DNA from: Pseudomonas laurentiana
Lineage (GTDB): Bacteria; Pseudomonadota; Gammaproteobacteria; Pseudomonadales; Pseudomonadaceae
Assembly: GCF_014648275.1 (NCBI RefSeq)
Contig: NZ_BMQU01000008.1
Location: 124,001 to 188,000 of the forward strand
DNA length: 64,000 nucleotides
Direction of reading: 5' to 3'
Below are positions 18,057 to 26,379 of the stretch, in pieces. The first letter of the stretch is position 1; each line of letters opens with the position of its first letter. The position numbers and the translations under genes are program-made. The notes below the pieces were generated by a model that was not told the origin of the DNA, searched no databases, and saw only the letters and a list, made by a program, of their open reading frames with translations.

Positions 18057-18720
18057 GGTGCGTATTGGCGTGGTCGATAGTGGCCATGACGTCAGCGGAC
18101 AACCGCCAGTGGTTGCGCGCCGGTTTGCCTTGGCACACGCCGGTGTGCTTGAAAGCGAAGCAGAGGCTGATGCGTTGGGCCATGGCAGCGCGGTATCAGC
18201 AGCCATACTTGAGCGGGCGGGCGAGGCGCGTTTGTATGTGGCGCAGGTGTTCGATGGGCGCGGGGTGACCAGTGCCTTGCAGGTCGCCGCCGCCATTGAA
18301 TGGCTGCTCGCCTGCCAAGTGCGGGTGATCAACCTGAGCCTGGGGTTGCGCGAGGATCGTCCCGCTCTGCGTGAGGCCTGCGCCTTGGCGGTGGAGGCCG
18401 GCATCCTGCTGTGTGCCTCGAGCCCAGCGCAAGGGGCACCGGTGTACCCCGCGGCCTATCCGGGAGTATTGCGCGTGACCGGTGATGCCCGTTGCCTGCC
18501 GTCGCAGTGGACCTGGCTGGGTACTGCCCAGGCTGATGTCGGCGCTTGTGTGCGCAGTGCCGACGGGCGGCTGTCGGGTGCCAGCCTGGGGTGTGCAGCC
18601 CTGACCGGGCACCTCGCAGCGTTCTTGCAGCAGCACCCGGCAGCCAGTAACAGCGAGATCCGTGACTGGCTATATGGGCAGGCACATTATCACGGTCCTG
18701 AACGGCGGCTGGCGCCATGA
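18046..18720 (+). CDS. qhpE: Subtilisin-like protease QhpE (QhpC leader peptidase)
   Basis: A 224-residue S8-type serine protease without a signal peptide. The triad is visible: Asp11 in GVVDSGHD, His46 in GHGSAV and Ser180 in SGASLG. It cleaves the leader from QhpC after the thioether cross-links are made, as shown for the Paracoccus enzyme. The start is the ATG at 18046, overlapping the end of qhpF; the open frame upstream is not family-like. The oxyanion Asn of subtilisins is not obvious: the equivalent stretch reads LCASSPAQGAP. The 3' end overlaps qhpG by four bases. Confidence 0.87.
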   Translation: MRPEVRIGVVDSGHDVSGQPPVVARRFALAHAGVLESEAEADALGHGSAVSAAILERAGEARLYVAQVFDGRGVTSALQVAAAIEWLLACQVRVINLSLGLREDRPALREACALAVEAGILLCASSPAQGAPVYPAAYPGVLRVTGDARCLPSQWTWLGTAQADVGACVRSADGRLSGASLGCAALTGHLAAFLQQHPAASNSEIRDWLYGQAHYHGPERRLAP

Positions 18721-20027
18721 GCCGGGTACTGGTGCTTGGCGCCGGGCCGGCGGGTGCTGCCGTCGCCCTGGGCTTGCGGCGGCTCGGCCATGAGGTGTGC
18801 GTGGTCAGCGAGTGGCGCCGCTTTGCCGCGCTGGAAGGCGTTTCGCCGCGTGTCCTTGAAGGCCTGCGCGGGGCGGGGTTGTTGCACGCCTTGGCCAGCG
18901 CAACTGAGCCGTCGCAGCGGCAGGTGCAGTGGAACGGGCAGAGCACGGCCCAGAACCTGGAATACCTGATCGACCGGCCGCGCTTTGATCAAGGCCTGCG
19001 CGATGATTTGCACGCGGCGGGGGTAGTGTTGATCGAAGGACGAGTGCTGAGTGTCGAGCGTGACGCGGGTCAGATGGGCGTTACGCTTGAAGGTGCAGCG
19101 CCCGTGTTTGCCGACTTTCTGGTGGAAGCCCGTGGTCGACAGGCACCGCAGGCGAACAAGGCGTCGTCGGGCAGGGCCTGGCGCGGGCCGGAAACCCTGA
19201 GCCTGTTGAACCGTTGGCAGGGGCGCCCGGGCCCGAATGCCAGCGCGGTGCAGAGTTTTGCCGATGGTTGGGCGTGGATGGCGCGTCAAGCGGATGGCCG
19301 CTGTTACTGGCAACTGACCCTCGACGTTGCCAGTACTCAGTTGCCCGACAAGGCCGAACTGCTGGAGTACTGCCGTGCACGGCGTCAGCAGTCGGAAATG
19401 GCCTGTCGCTTTTTCGGCGCCGCCGAGGAACACGACCTTCACCTGCATGCCCGCAGCAGCACGGCCATTCTCAGCCGGCAGACCGGCGCGCAGGGATGGC
19501 TGCGTGTTGGCGATGCGGCGATGGCCGTCGATCCCTTGTCGGGCAACGGTATCTTCCAATCGCTGTCTTCGGCCCTGCAGGCGCCAGCGGTGATCAACAC
19601 GTTGCTGCTACGGCCTGAGCGCGCGGCGCTGGCGTTGCAGTTTCACCAGCAACGGGTCGAACACCTGTTCTGGCGCTTCGCTCGTAACGGGCGAGACTTC
19701 TACGCTCAGGAGCAGCAATGGCCTGACGCACCGTTCTGGCAGGCCCGTAGCCGCTGGCCCGATCAGGAGCCGGCCCACCGTGAGGCGGACTTTGCTGCCT
19801 TGCAGGTGCAATCCGGCCCAGTGCTTCGCGAGGGCTGGGTGGATGAAGTGGAGCTGGTGGTGAGCCCCGATCAGCCATTGGGAATCTGGCATGTACAGGG
19901 CGTGGCGGTGGCACCGTTGGTGAAACGCCTGAAAGATGAACCGGCCGAGCAAGTGCTGGCCGGTTTGGAGCCTGAGCAAGCGCGGATGATCCGCAGTTGG
20001 TTGCTCAGTCAGGGCTATCGCCCCTGA
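18717..20027 (+). CDS. qhpG: FAD-dependent tryptophan monooxygenase QhpG (CTQ biogenesis)
   Basis: A 436-residue flavoprotein monooxygenase. The Rossmann FAD motif is VLGAGPAGAAVALGLRRLG (residues 6-24) and the second FAD motif is RVGDAAMAVDPLSGNG. In the qhp pathway this enzyme dihydroxylates the gamma-subunit Trp that becomes the cysteine tryptophylquinone cofactor. It is co-transcribed with qhpF and qhpE (ATGA overlap) and ends four bases from the convergent aldehyde dehydrogenase. The name rests on the locus and family-level motifs; the generic annotation would be FAD-dependent oxidoreductase. Confidence 0.85.
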   Translation: MSRVLVLGAGPAGAAVALGLRRLGHEVCVVSEWRRFAALEGVSPRVLEGLRGAGLLHALASATEPSQRQVQWNGQSTAQNLEYLIDRPRFDQGLRDDLHAAGVVLIEGRVLSVERDAGQMGVTLEGAAPVFADFLVEARGRQAPQANKASSGRAWRGPETLSLLNRWQGRPGPNASAVQSFADGWAWMARQADGRCYWQLTLDVASTQLPDKAELLEYCRARRQQSEMACRFFGAAEEHDLHLHARSSTAILSRQTGAQGWLRVGDAAMAVDPLSGNGIFQSLSSALQAPAVINTLLLRPERAALALQFHQQRVEHLFWRFARNGRDFYAQEQQWPDAPFWQARSRWPDQEPAHREADFAALQVQSGPVLREGWVDEVELVVSPDQPLGIWHVQGVAVAPLVKRLKDEPAEQVLAGLEPEQARMIRSWLLSQGYRP

Positions 20028-20030
20028 GGC

Positions 20031-21524
20031 TTACAGCTTGATCAACACCGACTTGAGTTCGGTGTAGTGCTCGATGGCCGCCGCGCCCATCTCGCGGCCC
20101 ACGCCGGACATCTTGTAGCCACCGAACGGCAGCGCCGGGTCAAGGGCGCTGTGGCAGTTGACCCACACGGAGCCGGAGCGAATACGTGGGATCATCCGGT
20201 GGACGGCGGCCAGGTCGTTCGACCAGATACTCGCGCCCAATCCATAGGGGCTGTCGTTGGCCATGCGCAGGGCCTCGGCCTCGTCATCGAATGGAATTGC
20301 TACCAGCACCGGGCCAAAGATTTCTTCCTGCACCAGTGGATGACGCTGATCGACATCGACGATCACCGTAGGTTTGACGAAGTAGCCGGGGCCGAACTGT
20401 TCACCGCCACAGGCAATGCTGGCGCCGCTGCTGCGGCCTTGCTCGATGTAGTTGAAGACCCGCTGTTGTTGCCGTGCGGAAATCAGCGGGCCCATGTCTA
20501 CGCTGGGGTCCAGGCCGTTGCCGAGCTTCATGGCGTTGGCTATACCCGCGATATCGGCGACCACATTGTCAAAGTGCTTGCGGTGTACATACAGCCGAGA
20601 ACCGGCACAGCAGACCTGACCCTGGTTGAAGAAAATCGCGCTGGCAGCACCCGCCGCAGCGCTGGTAAGGTCCGCATCGGCCATGACGATGGTTGGCGAT
20701 TTACCACCCAGCTCCAGAGTGACCCGGGTCATGTTGTCCATGGCGATCTTGCCGATCTGCTGGCCGACGGCGGTCGAGCCGGTGAAGGTCAGTTTATCCA
20801 CCCGTGGGTTACGGGTCAGGGCATCGCCCGCAACGATGCCGGTGCCGGTGACCACGTTGAAGACGCCGGCCGGGTAGCCGGCTTCGAGGGCCAGTTCGGC
20901 CAGCTTGAGGGCGCTCAACGGCGTTTCATCGGCGGGCTTGAGCACCACCGTACATCCGGTTGCCAGCGCCGGGCCGAGCTTCCAGCAGGCCAGCAGCAGC
21001 GGGAAGTTCCAGGCCACGATAGCGCCGACGACACCGACGGCTTCACGGCGAATGAAACCGTGGAACTGATCGGCGGGCATCAGCGGCATCGACACATCCA
21101 CGGTGCTGCCTTCGACCTTGGTGGCCCAGCCTGCCATGTAGCGCAGAAAATCGATGGACAGCTGCACGTCCATCACCCGGGCTACGGCGGCACTCTTGCC
21201 GTTGTTCAGACATTCGAGCTGGGCCACGACCTCGGCGTCCCGCTCCAGCAGGTCGGCCAGGCGCCACAACAGGTTCTGCCGTTCGCGTGGGCGGGTGCGG
21301 CTCCACGCCGAGTCGTCGAAGGCCTTGCGGGCGGCGAGAACGGCGCGCTCGACATCGGCCGGGGTGGCGCTGGGCACCTGGCACAAAGGTTCGCCAGTGG
21401 CAGGGTTGCTCAGCGTCATCAGCGCACCGTCGGTGGCTTCAACCCAATCGGCACCGATCAACATACGGGGGGCGCGCTTTAGAAACGACTCGACGGCGGG
21501 CAGCAAGGGGGCAGTGGCGGACAT
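20031..21524 (-). CDS. NAD(P)-dependent aldehyde dehydrogenase
   Basis: A 497-residue enzyme of the ALDH superfamily. The cofactor motif TFTGSTAVGQQIGKIA, the catalytic Glu in LELGGKSPTIV and the catalytic Cys in FFNQGQVCCAGSRLY are all present, as is EEIFGPVLVAIPF. It oxidises aldehydes to acids; here the substrate is probably the aldehyde released when the amine dehydrogenase deaminates a primary amine. I use the ATG at 21524, which follows GAGGT and lies 27 nt after the predicted transcription start; an upstream in-frame extension to 21857 runs through the promoter and an IS remnant and is not coding. Confidence 0.92.
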   Translation of the reverse strand: MSATAPLLPAVESFLKRAPRMLIGADWVEATDGALMTLSNPATGEPLCQVPSATPADVERAVLAARKAFDDSAWSRTRPRERQNLLWRLADLLERDAEVVAQLECLNNGKSAAVARVMDVQLSIDFLRYMAGWATKVEGSTVDVSMPLMPADQFHGFIRREAVGVVGAIVAWNFPLLLACWKLGPALATGCTVVLKPADETPLSALKLAELALEAGYPAGVFNVVTGTGIVAGDALTRNPRVDKLTFTGSTAVGQQIGKIAMDNMTRVTLELGGKSPTIVMADADLTSAAAGAASAIFFNQGQVCCAGSRLYVHRKHFDNVVADIAGIANAMKLGNGLDPSVDMGPLISARQQQRVFNYIEQGRSSGASIACGGEQFGPGYFVKPTVIVDVDQRHPLVQEEIFGPVLVAIPFDDEAEALRMANDSPYGLGASIWSNDLAAVHRMIPRIRSGSVWVNCHSALDPALPFGGYKMSGVGREMGAAAIEHYTELKSVLIKL

Positions 21525-21561
21525 GGCAAACCTCGTTCTTGTGAGTGAATGCCGGGGTATT

Positions 21562-21578
21562 CGCAACCCTTGTGCCAA
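21562..21578 (-). promoter_or_regulatory. Sigma-54 promoter of the aldehyde dehydrogenase
   Basis: On the minus strand TTGGCAC-N5-TTGCG matches the -24/-12 consensus, with GG and GC separated by exactly 10 bases (GG at 21575-21576, GC at 21563-21564). Initiation would be near 21551, leaving a 27-nt leader before the ATG. Confidence 0.85.
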
Positions 21579-21630
21579 GGTCAAGAACCCCCTGAAAACA
21601 GGGGCCTTGGCTGCTTGAGATGGGGTGCAG

Positions 21631-21658
21631 CGTCTCAAACTGAGACAGTGTTGAGACG
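21631..21658. promoter_or_regulatory. Candidate upstream activator site for the sigma-54 regulator
   Basis: CGTCTCAA (21631-21638) and TTGAGACG (21651-21658) are perfect 8-bp arms, and a nested GTCTC-N5-GAGAC repeat is also present. The centre is about 70 bp upstream of the -24 element, the usual distance for an enhancer of a sigma-54 activator. The Fis-type protein encoded at 14431-16338 is the obvious candidate to bind it. Confidence 0.65.
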
Positions 21659-21670
21659 CGACAACTGCCT

Positions 21671-21817
21671 TTATGGCGCGATCCACAAACTCGAGAGTGC
21701 AAACAGCGTGTTCAGCTGCGCGGTGTTCTTGGCCAAACCTCGGAAGCGGGTTTTCAAATATCCAAACTGGCGTTTGATTACCCGAAATGGGTGTTCGACG
21801 CTGGCCCTCACCTGAGG
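21671..21817 (-). pseudogene. IS5-family transposase, C-terminal remnant
   Basis: On the minus strand a 46-codon stretch (21811 to 21671) encodes [20 protein letters not shown] then [20 protein letters not shown] and ends SLWIAP-stop. This is the conserved C-terminal DDE segment of IS5-type transposases. It is preceded by an in-frame stop (21818-21820), and no N-terminal part or terminal inverted repeats were seen, so it is a decayed fragment. It lies just beyond the activator site of the aldehyde dehydrogenase and beside an AT-rich gene pair, marking an old insertion. Confidence 0.8.
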
Positions 21818-21878
21818 CTACAGGCGTGGATGAAAAACAAAGGAAAAAAGAGTACAAGTAATAGGGAGAAGTAAAACG

Positions 21879-22151
21879 ATGAATATCATAAGAACGATTG
21901 TGCTCAACGAGAAGCCAGAAGAGGTAATACTATTTCTCACTAAAAATGAGTTGGGTATCTCACTTCCTCAGCTTGATGGCCTTTATAATCGAGCCAACTG
22001 GGCTCACGTGACAGATAGCTGGGGGCTATTGAGCCTCGTCAAGAGCATGTGCAACGCCGGCTTTATCCAGTATAGCGGGACCGGAGTTGTCAGAGGGCCC
22101 AATTGGAGAGAGCCGGCGTTCATGCTTGAAGGAAAATATACGTTTGATTGA
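21879..22151 (+). CDS. Hypothetical protein, small AT-rich gene (possible immunity-like or winged-helix protein)
   Basis: A 90-residue protein of unrecognised family with no signal peptide or membrane segment. The ATG at 21879 follows GGGAGAAG, a good ribosome site, and codon use is much more AT-rich than in neighbouring genes. The sequence has two helices (about 30-60, rich in Leu and Trp) and a beta-like tail ending EGKYTFD, which loosely recalls a winged-helix layout; small orphan immunity proteins can look like this, but no function is assigned. It follows the IS5 remnant and lies 9 bp before a small membrane protein gene, so the pair appears to be transferred DNA. Confidence 0.65.
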   Translation: MNIIRTIVLNEKPEEVILFLTKNELGISLPQLDGLYNRANWAHVTDSWGLLSLVKSMCNAGFIQYSGTGVVRGPNWREPAFMLEGKYTFD

Positions 22152-22160
22152 CAGTGCTTA

Positions 22161-22469
22161 ATGTTTATATCCACAGCTTATTTATGTATTTCTCTAGCCG
22201 CGTTCCTGTTCTGGCGTTCCATCAGCAGGCGATTTTCGGGTGAGAAGTTCAGCGCTCAATGGTTTTGGGCGTGCGTTGTCGGGGCGATGGTTTGGGGGAT
22301 GGTGCAGTTAAACGTAGCCCGCCACGGCTATGTTTTGTTTTTTCCTTCCACCCAGGCGTTCCTTATCGATAACTATTGGGTGAGGTGGATCGCTTTTGTA
22401 AGCGCTCTGCTTCAATCCGCATGTATTCCCAGCAAAGCGCCACCCAAGCGCTGGTTTTCAAGGAAGTAG
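22161..22469 (+). CDS. Hypothetical small membrane protein
   Basis: A 102-residue protein with three hydrophobic segments (about residues 2-18, 34-50 and 73-90), a basic loop SRRFSGEKF after the first, and a basic C-terminus PPKRWFSRK. No family was recognised. It begins 9 bp after the preceding small gene and probably forms one transcript with it. The ribosome site is poor, so the start is uncertain. The pair sits between the aldehyde dehydrogenase and the chemoreceptor and is not part of known qhp loci. Confidence 0.45.
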   Translation: MFISTAYLCISLAAFLFWRSISRRFSGEKFSAQWFWACVVGAMVWGMVQLNVARHGYVLFFPSTQAFLIDNYWVRWIAFVSALLQSACIPSKAPPKRWFSRK

Positions 22470-22584
22470 GCGCATGATGGCGGGGCTGATATGAGCATGG
22501 CACGCACGCCAGTCTGCCTGGAGAGCGCTGTCGGTGGGCATGAAATAATCCCCCCTTCATCGCCTCCAGGGAAGCGCTGAAAAC

Positions 22585-22606
22585 AACGGCCTCCGCAGAG
22601 GGCGTT
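22585..22606 (-). terminator. Terminator of the chemoreceptor gene
   Basis: AACGGCCTC / GAGGGCGTT form a 9-bp stem with one mismatch and a CGCA loop. On the minus strand it is followed by TGTTTTC, just after the stop codon of the chemoreceptor at 22616. Confidence 0.55.
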
Positions 22607-22615
22607 ACTACAGCG

Positions 22616-24241
22616 TCAGACTTTGAACTGTGCCACCAGCCCGTTCAGTTGCACGGCCAGGTGTGCCAGTGATTGGCTGGCGGCGTTGCTCTGGTTGGCG
22701 CCGGCCGAGGTTTGCATCGACAGGTCGCGGATGTTGATCAGGTTGCGGTCCACTTCGCGGGCTACCTGGGCCTGTTCCTCGCTGGCACTGGCAATCACCA
22801 GGTTGCGTTCGTTGATGGCGGCAATGGCCTGGGTAATCTGTTCCAGTGCATGACCTGAGGCCAGTGCGGCATCCAGGGTGGCGTGTGCCCGTTCATTGCT
22901 GCTGCGCATGGCACTGACTGCGCCCTCGGTACCTTCTTCGATGGTGCCGATCATCGACTCGATTTCCTGGGTCGACTGCTGAGTGCGGTGCGCCAGTGCC
23001 CGCACTTCATCGGCCACCACAGCAAAACCTCGGCCTGCATCGCCTGCGCGTGCGGCCTCGATGGCCGCGTTGAGTGCCAGCAGGTTGGTCTGCTCGGCAA
23101 TCGCACGAATCACTTCAAGCACCTGGCCAATGTTGCGTACATCACCGGCGAGGTGTTCGACCTGTTCGCAGGTACGGGTGACGTCTTCGGCCAGCAGGCC
23201 AATGGAGTCAACCGTTTGCTGCACTTGTTGACGACCGTGGCGTGCGGTCTGGTCGGTTTCGCCGGAGGCCTCGGAGGTGCTGACCGCATTGCGGGCCACT
23301 TCCTCGACTGCCGTGGTCATCTCGTTGACCGCCGTTGCGGCCTGTTCCACTTCGTTGCTCTGCTGGAGCAGGGTCTTGGTGGAGTCATTGGTGACGGCTT
23401 GCAACTCTTCTGCGGCCGAAGCCAGTTGGTTGGACGAGTCGGCGATGCGTTGAATGGTTGTGCGCAGGCTGGTCTGCATGCGCTTGAGTGCGTGCAGCAG
23501 TTGTGCGGGCTCGTCGCTGCCAACCACGGTCACTTCGCTGCACAGGTCGCCACTGGCGATCACTTCGGCGACGCTTACGGCCTGGCTCAGCGGGCGCACG
23601 ATGCTGCGGGTCAAGACAAGGGCAAGTACGACCGTCAGCAGCACGACGATAATCATCATGGACATGACCAGTTCATTGGCATTACTGAATACCGTGTCAC
23701 TTTCCAGTGAGGCCTGTCTGGCGCCTTGTTTGTTCAGGTCGATCAGCGTGATCAAGGCCTTGACCATGGCATCGGCATGTTCATAGAGGGTGCCGTTGGC
23801 AACCTCAATGGCTTGGTCCTGATGCCCTTGCTGCGCCAGCGCGCTCAGCTTTTCCTGCTCGGCCATGTACAGCGCCTTGGCCTGCTGGAAGCCTTCGTAG
23901 GCAACTTTCTCGTCGTCCAGGCTAATGAGCTGTTCATAGCTGTGCTGTTGGGTTTGCAGCTGTTGCTTGAGCTCCTTGAGGCGCTCCAGGTTGTTTTGCA
24001 TGTCCTCGTCGGTGCGCAGGGTCAGCAGGCGCAGGGTGATCGTCCGTATGCGCGATACGCTCAGGGCGGTGTCATTGAGGGCGAGAATCGAAGGCAGCCA
24101 GTTGCGATCAACCACACGCGACTGTTCGTTCATGCGGCGCATTTCCAGCAGCGAAAAGCTTCCTAGCAGCAGCGCCATCAGCGCGATCAAGGCAAAGCCA
24201 AGGCCCGCGCGGCGGGAAATTTTCATCGATCTCAAGAGCAT
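22616..24241 (-). CDS. Methyl-accepting chemotaxis protein with four-helix-bundle sensor
   Basis: A 541-residue inner-membrane chemoreceptor. TM1 is at about 16-33 and TM2 at about 193-212, enclosing a helical periplasmic domain of about 160 residues of the 4HB type. A HAMP domain follows, then the signalling hairpin with the invariant tip [21 protein letters not shown] start at 24241, where AAGGA lies 8 bp upstream; an alternative ATG at 24226 has a weaker site. It lies between the two halves of the qhp locus, divergent from qhpA, so sensing of an amine or related compound is a reasonable inference. The ligand is not determined by sequence. An 8-bp hairpin (24274-24293) lies in its leader. 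Confidence 0.9.
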   Translation of the reverse strand: MLLRSMKISRRAGLGFALIALMALLLGSFSLLEMRRMNEQSRVVDRNWLPSILALNDTALSVSRIRTITLRLLTLRTDEDMQNNLERLKELKQQLQTQQHSYEQLISLDDEKVAYEGFQQAKALYMAEQEKLSALAQQGHQDQAIEVANGTLYEHADAMVKALITLIDLNKQGARQASLESDTVFSNANELVMSMMIIVVLLTVVLALVLTRSIVRPLSQAVSVAEVIASGDLCSEVTVVGSDEPAQLLHALKRMQTSLRTTIQRIADSSNQLASAAEELQAVTNDSTKTLLQQSNEVEQAATAVNEMTTAVEEVARNAVSTSEASGETDQTARHGRQQVQQTVDSIGLLAEDVTRTCEQVEHLAGDVRNIGQVLEVIRAIAEQTNLLALNAAIEAARAGDAGRGFAVVADEVRALAHRTQQSTQEIESMIGTIEEGTEGAVSAMRSSNERAHATLDAALASGHALEQITQAIAAINERNLVIASASEEQAQVAREVDRNLINIRDLSMQTSAGANQSNAASQSLAHLAVQLNGLVAQFKV

Positions 24242-24723
24242 CTGTGTATTCCTTGTGGCAGCAACAAACGTGACCTGCGAAGCCTTTCGCAGGCCAGCAT
24301 CAATGCGGCGCTCTTAGGGTGGTAGACCATGGCGTCGTCTGGTTGTGCAGGCAAGGGGTGATGCAGCGCACCTTTGATTCACGCGAAAGGTGCTTGTCTT
24401 ATGATGATTTTTTATGACATGCAGGGCTTGGGAACCCTGATGGGAAGTGGCTCAATGATGGCATTTTGCACCGAAACGGTAAAGTGCAACCCGTTCTGTC
24501 GCACCGTCTCAGAGTGTTACAGCTGTCGCGAAATTAAACGCAACGCAACCGGTAAAAGTGCCGGAAGCCTCGTAGATACGGGCTTGTAGGCTTTTGGCAT
24601 GCAATATGTATCGCTACTGGCAGTACCTCTTCAGCCTGTGCATTGCCTGATCCATCCCGGCCGGCAGGAAGAGACCACTAAAAAACAACGATAAGAATAA
24701 GCCCCGTGGGAGGTCAGACATCG
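24242..24723. promoter_or_regulatory. Divergent regulatory region between chemoreceptor and qhpA
   Basis: This 482-bp stretch has no gene. On the minus-strand side a perfect hairpin CCTGCGAA / TTCGCAGG (24274-24281 / 24286-24293) precedes the chemoreceptor. On the plus-strand side there are two imperfect sigma-54-like elements: TGGCTCAATGATGGCA at 24448-24463 (GG-N10-GC) and TTGGCATGCAATATGTA at 24594-24610 (good -24, weak -12). CGTCTCAGAGTGTTACAG at 24505-24522 shares CGTCTCA with the activator site of the aldehyde dehydrogenase, flanked by two CTGTCGC copies. The second element is the better placed for that site, about 84 bp away. Confidence 0.45.
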
Positions 24724-26301
24724 ATGAAGAGAACATTCCGGTTCGCCAGTGCCGGCGGCCTGCTGGCGTTGGCGGTAAGCCTTGCCTTGCAGCCCCAGAC
24801 CAGCCAGGCACGCGAAGCCCAGGCCATCCTCAAGGAAACCTGCATGGCTTGCCATACGCCTGAGGGTGAGAATGCCTTGAGCCGTATCAGCCATCAGCGC
24901 AAAACCCCCGAGGGGTGGCTGATGAGCATTGCGCGCATGCAGACCATGCACCAGTTGAAGATCAGTGACGAGGACCGCCGCACGCTGGTCAAGTACCTGG
25001 CCGACAACCAAGGCCTGGCGCCCAGTGAAACCGACGGTGTGCGCTACGCGTTGGAGCGTCGCCTGAATACCGTCGAGCAGTTCGACGACCAGACCAAGCA
25101 GATGTGTGGCCGTTGCCACTCGGGTGCACGGGTTGCCTTGCAACGTCGTCCGGCGCAGGAGTGGGAGCGCCTGGTGAACTTCCACCTCGGCCAGTGGCCG
25201 TCGCTGGAATATCAGGCGCTGTCTCGTGACCGCGACTGGTTCGACCTGGCCCGCAAGGAAATGGTGCCGTTGCTGGCCAAGCGCTACCCGCTCGACAGCA
25301 AGGCCTGGGCCGACTGGCAAAAATCGATGCCCAAGGCTGAGGCTCTGGTGGGTGACTGGAGCTTTAGTGGTCACCTGCCAGGCAAGGGCGAGCTTAACGG
25401 GGTGATGAAGGTCACCGCGGCCGAGGGCGATCATTTCACCCTCAGTGTTGATGGCCAGTACGTCGATGGCAGCCCGTTCAAGGGGCAAGGTACGGCCATT
25501 CTCTACAGCGGTTACGAGTGGCGCGGTAACGTCGATATCGACGGGGTGAAAATGCGCCAGGTGTTCGCTGCCAATGGGGCTCAGCTCAAGGGGCGGATGT
25601 TTGAGGCTGCGCACGATGAGCGAGGCCTGGACTTCATCGCCGCGCGGCAAGACCACCCTCAACTGCTGGCCGTTCAGCCGGGCTACTTGAAGGCCGGCAG
25701 CGAGACCGAAGTCAGCCTGATTGGCAGCGGCCTTAACGGCACGCCATCGTTCGGCAAGGGTGTCGAAGTGGTCAAGGTGCTGGAGCAAAGCCCGCAGCGT
25801 GTGCGCGTGCTGCTCAAAGCCGCCGCCGATGCCCCGGCCGGGTTGCGCGAGGTGAGTGTCGGTGCGCTCAAGGGCCAGCAATTGGCGGTGTATCGCGACA
25901 TTGCCGAGGTCAAGGTCGTGCCGGCGTTCTCGGTGGCACGTATCGGTGACAACGGGGGGGCGACACCGAAGGTTCAGGGCCGCTTCGATGCCGAAGCCTG
26001 GGGACGCAGCGCGGAGGGCAAGGCCTACCGCATCGGTGTGTTCCCGGCGCAATGGAAGGTCGAGCCGTTTGATGACCGTGCCCGCGAGGATGAAGACGTC
26101 AAGTTTGCCGGCAGCATGCAGACCGATGCGGGTGTATTCACCCCAGGTGATGCCGGGCCAAACCCAGAGCGCAAAATGTCGACCAACAACGCCGGCAACC
26201 TCAAGGTCATTGCGGCGGTGGACGATGCGGGTAAAGCCCACACGGGTGAGGGGCACCTGATCGTCACGGTTCAGCGCTGGAACAATCCACCGATTCCTTG
26301 A
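24724..26301 (+). CDS. qhpA: Quinohemoprotein amine dehydrogenase alpha subunit, diheme
   Basis: A 525-residue periplasmic subunit. A signal peptide (about 1-29, ...PQTSQA) precedes two c-type heme motifs, CMACH at 40-44 and CGRCH at 128-132, which carry electrons away from the CTQ cofactor, followed by beta-sandwich domains to the C-terminus. Length and heme spacing match the crystallised P. putida enzyme, which oxidatively deaminates primary amines. I start at the ATG at 24724 after GGGAGG; an in-frame GTG at 24706 would overlap that ribosome site. It heads the qhpA-D-C-B cluster, 78 bp before qhpD. Confidence 0.93.
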   Translation: MKRTFRFASAGGLLALAVSLALQPQTSQAREAQAILKETCMACHTPEGENALSRISHQRKTPEGWLMSIARMQTMHQLKISDEDRRTLVKYLADNQGLAPSETDGVRYALERRLNTVEQFDDQTKQMCGRCHSGARVALQRRPAQEWERLVNFHLGQWPSLEYQALSRDRDWFDLARKEMVPLLAKRYPLDSKAWADWQKSMPKAEALVGDWSFSGHLPGKGELNGVMKVTAAEGDHFTLSVDGQYVDGSPFKGQGTAILYSGYEWRGNVDIDGVKMRQVFAANGAQLKGRMFEAAHDERGLDFIAARQDHPQLLAVQPGYLKAGSETEVSLIGSGLNGTPSFGKGVEVVKVLEQSPQRVRVLLKAAADAPAGLREVSVGALKGQQLAVYRDIAEVKVVPAFSVARIGDNGGATPKVQGRFDAEAWGRSAEGKAYRIGVFPAQWKVEPFDDRAREDEDVKFAGSMQTDAGVFTPGDAGPNPERKMSTNNAGNLKVIAAVDDAGKAHTGEGHLIVTVQRWNNPPIP

Positions 26302-26379
26302 TACGGGCCTGTTACCCCAGCCATATCAGCGGAATGAAAAGGGGGCCGGCATTAACCGGCCCCGCTTGAGGAGGTTGCG

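Noticed and set aside
20031-21857. 608-codon version of the aldehyde dehydrogenase
   Set aside because: The extra 111 codons run through the sigma-54 promoter, the activator palindrome and the IS remnant; the ATG at 21524 has a proper ribosome site.
24631-26256. 541-codon frame opposite qhpA
   Set aside because: It is the antisense of a gene with two clear heme motifs and a signal peptide, shows no family motif and lacks a ribosome site. Long antisense frames are common in high-GC DNA.
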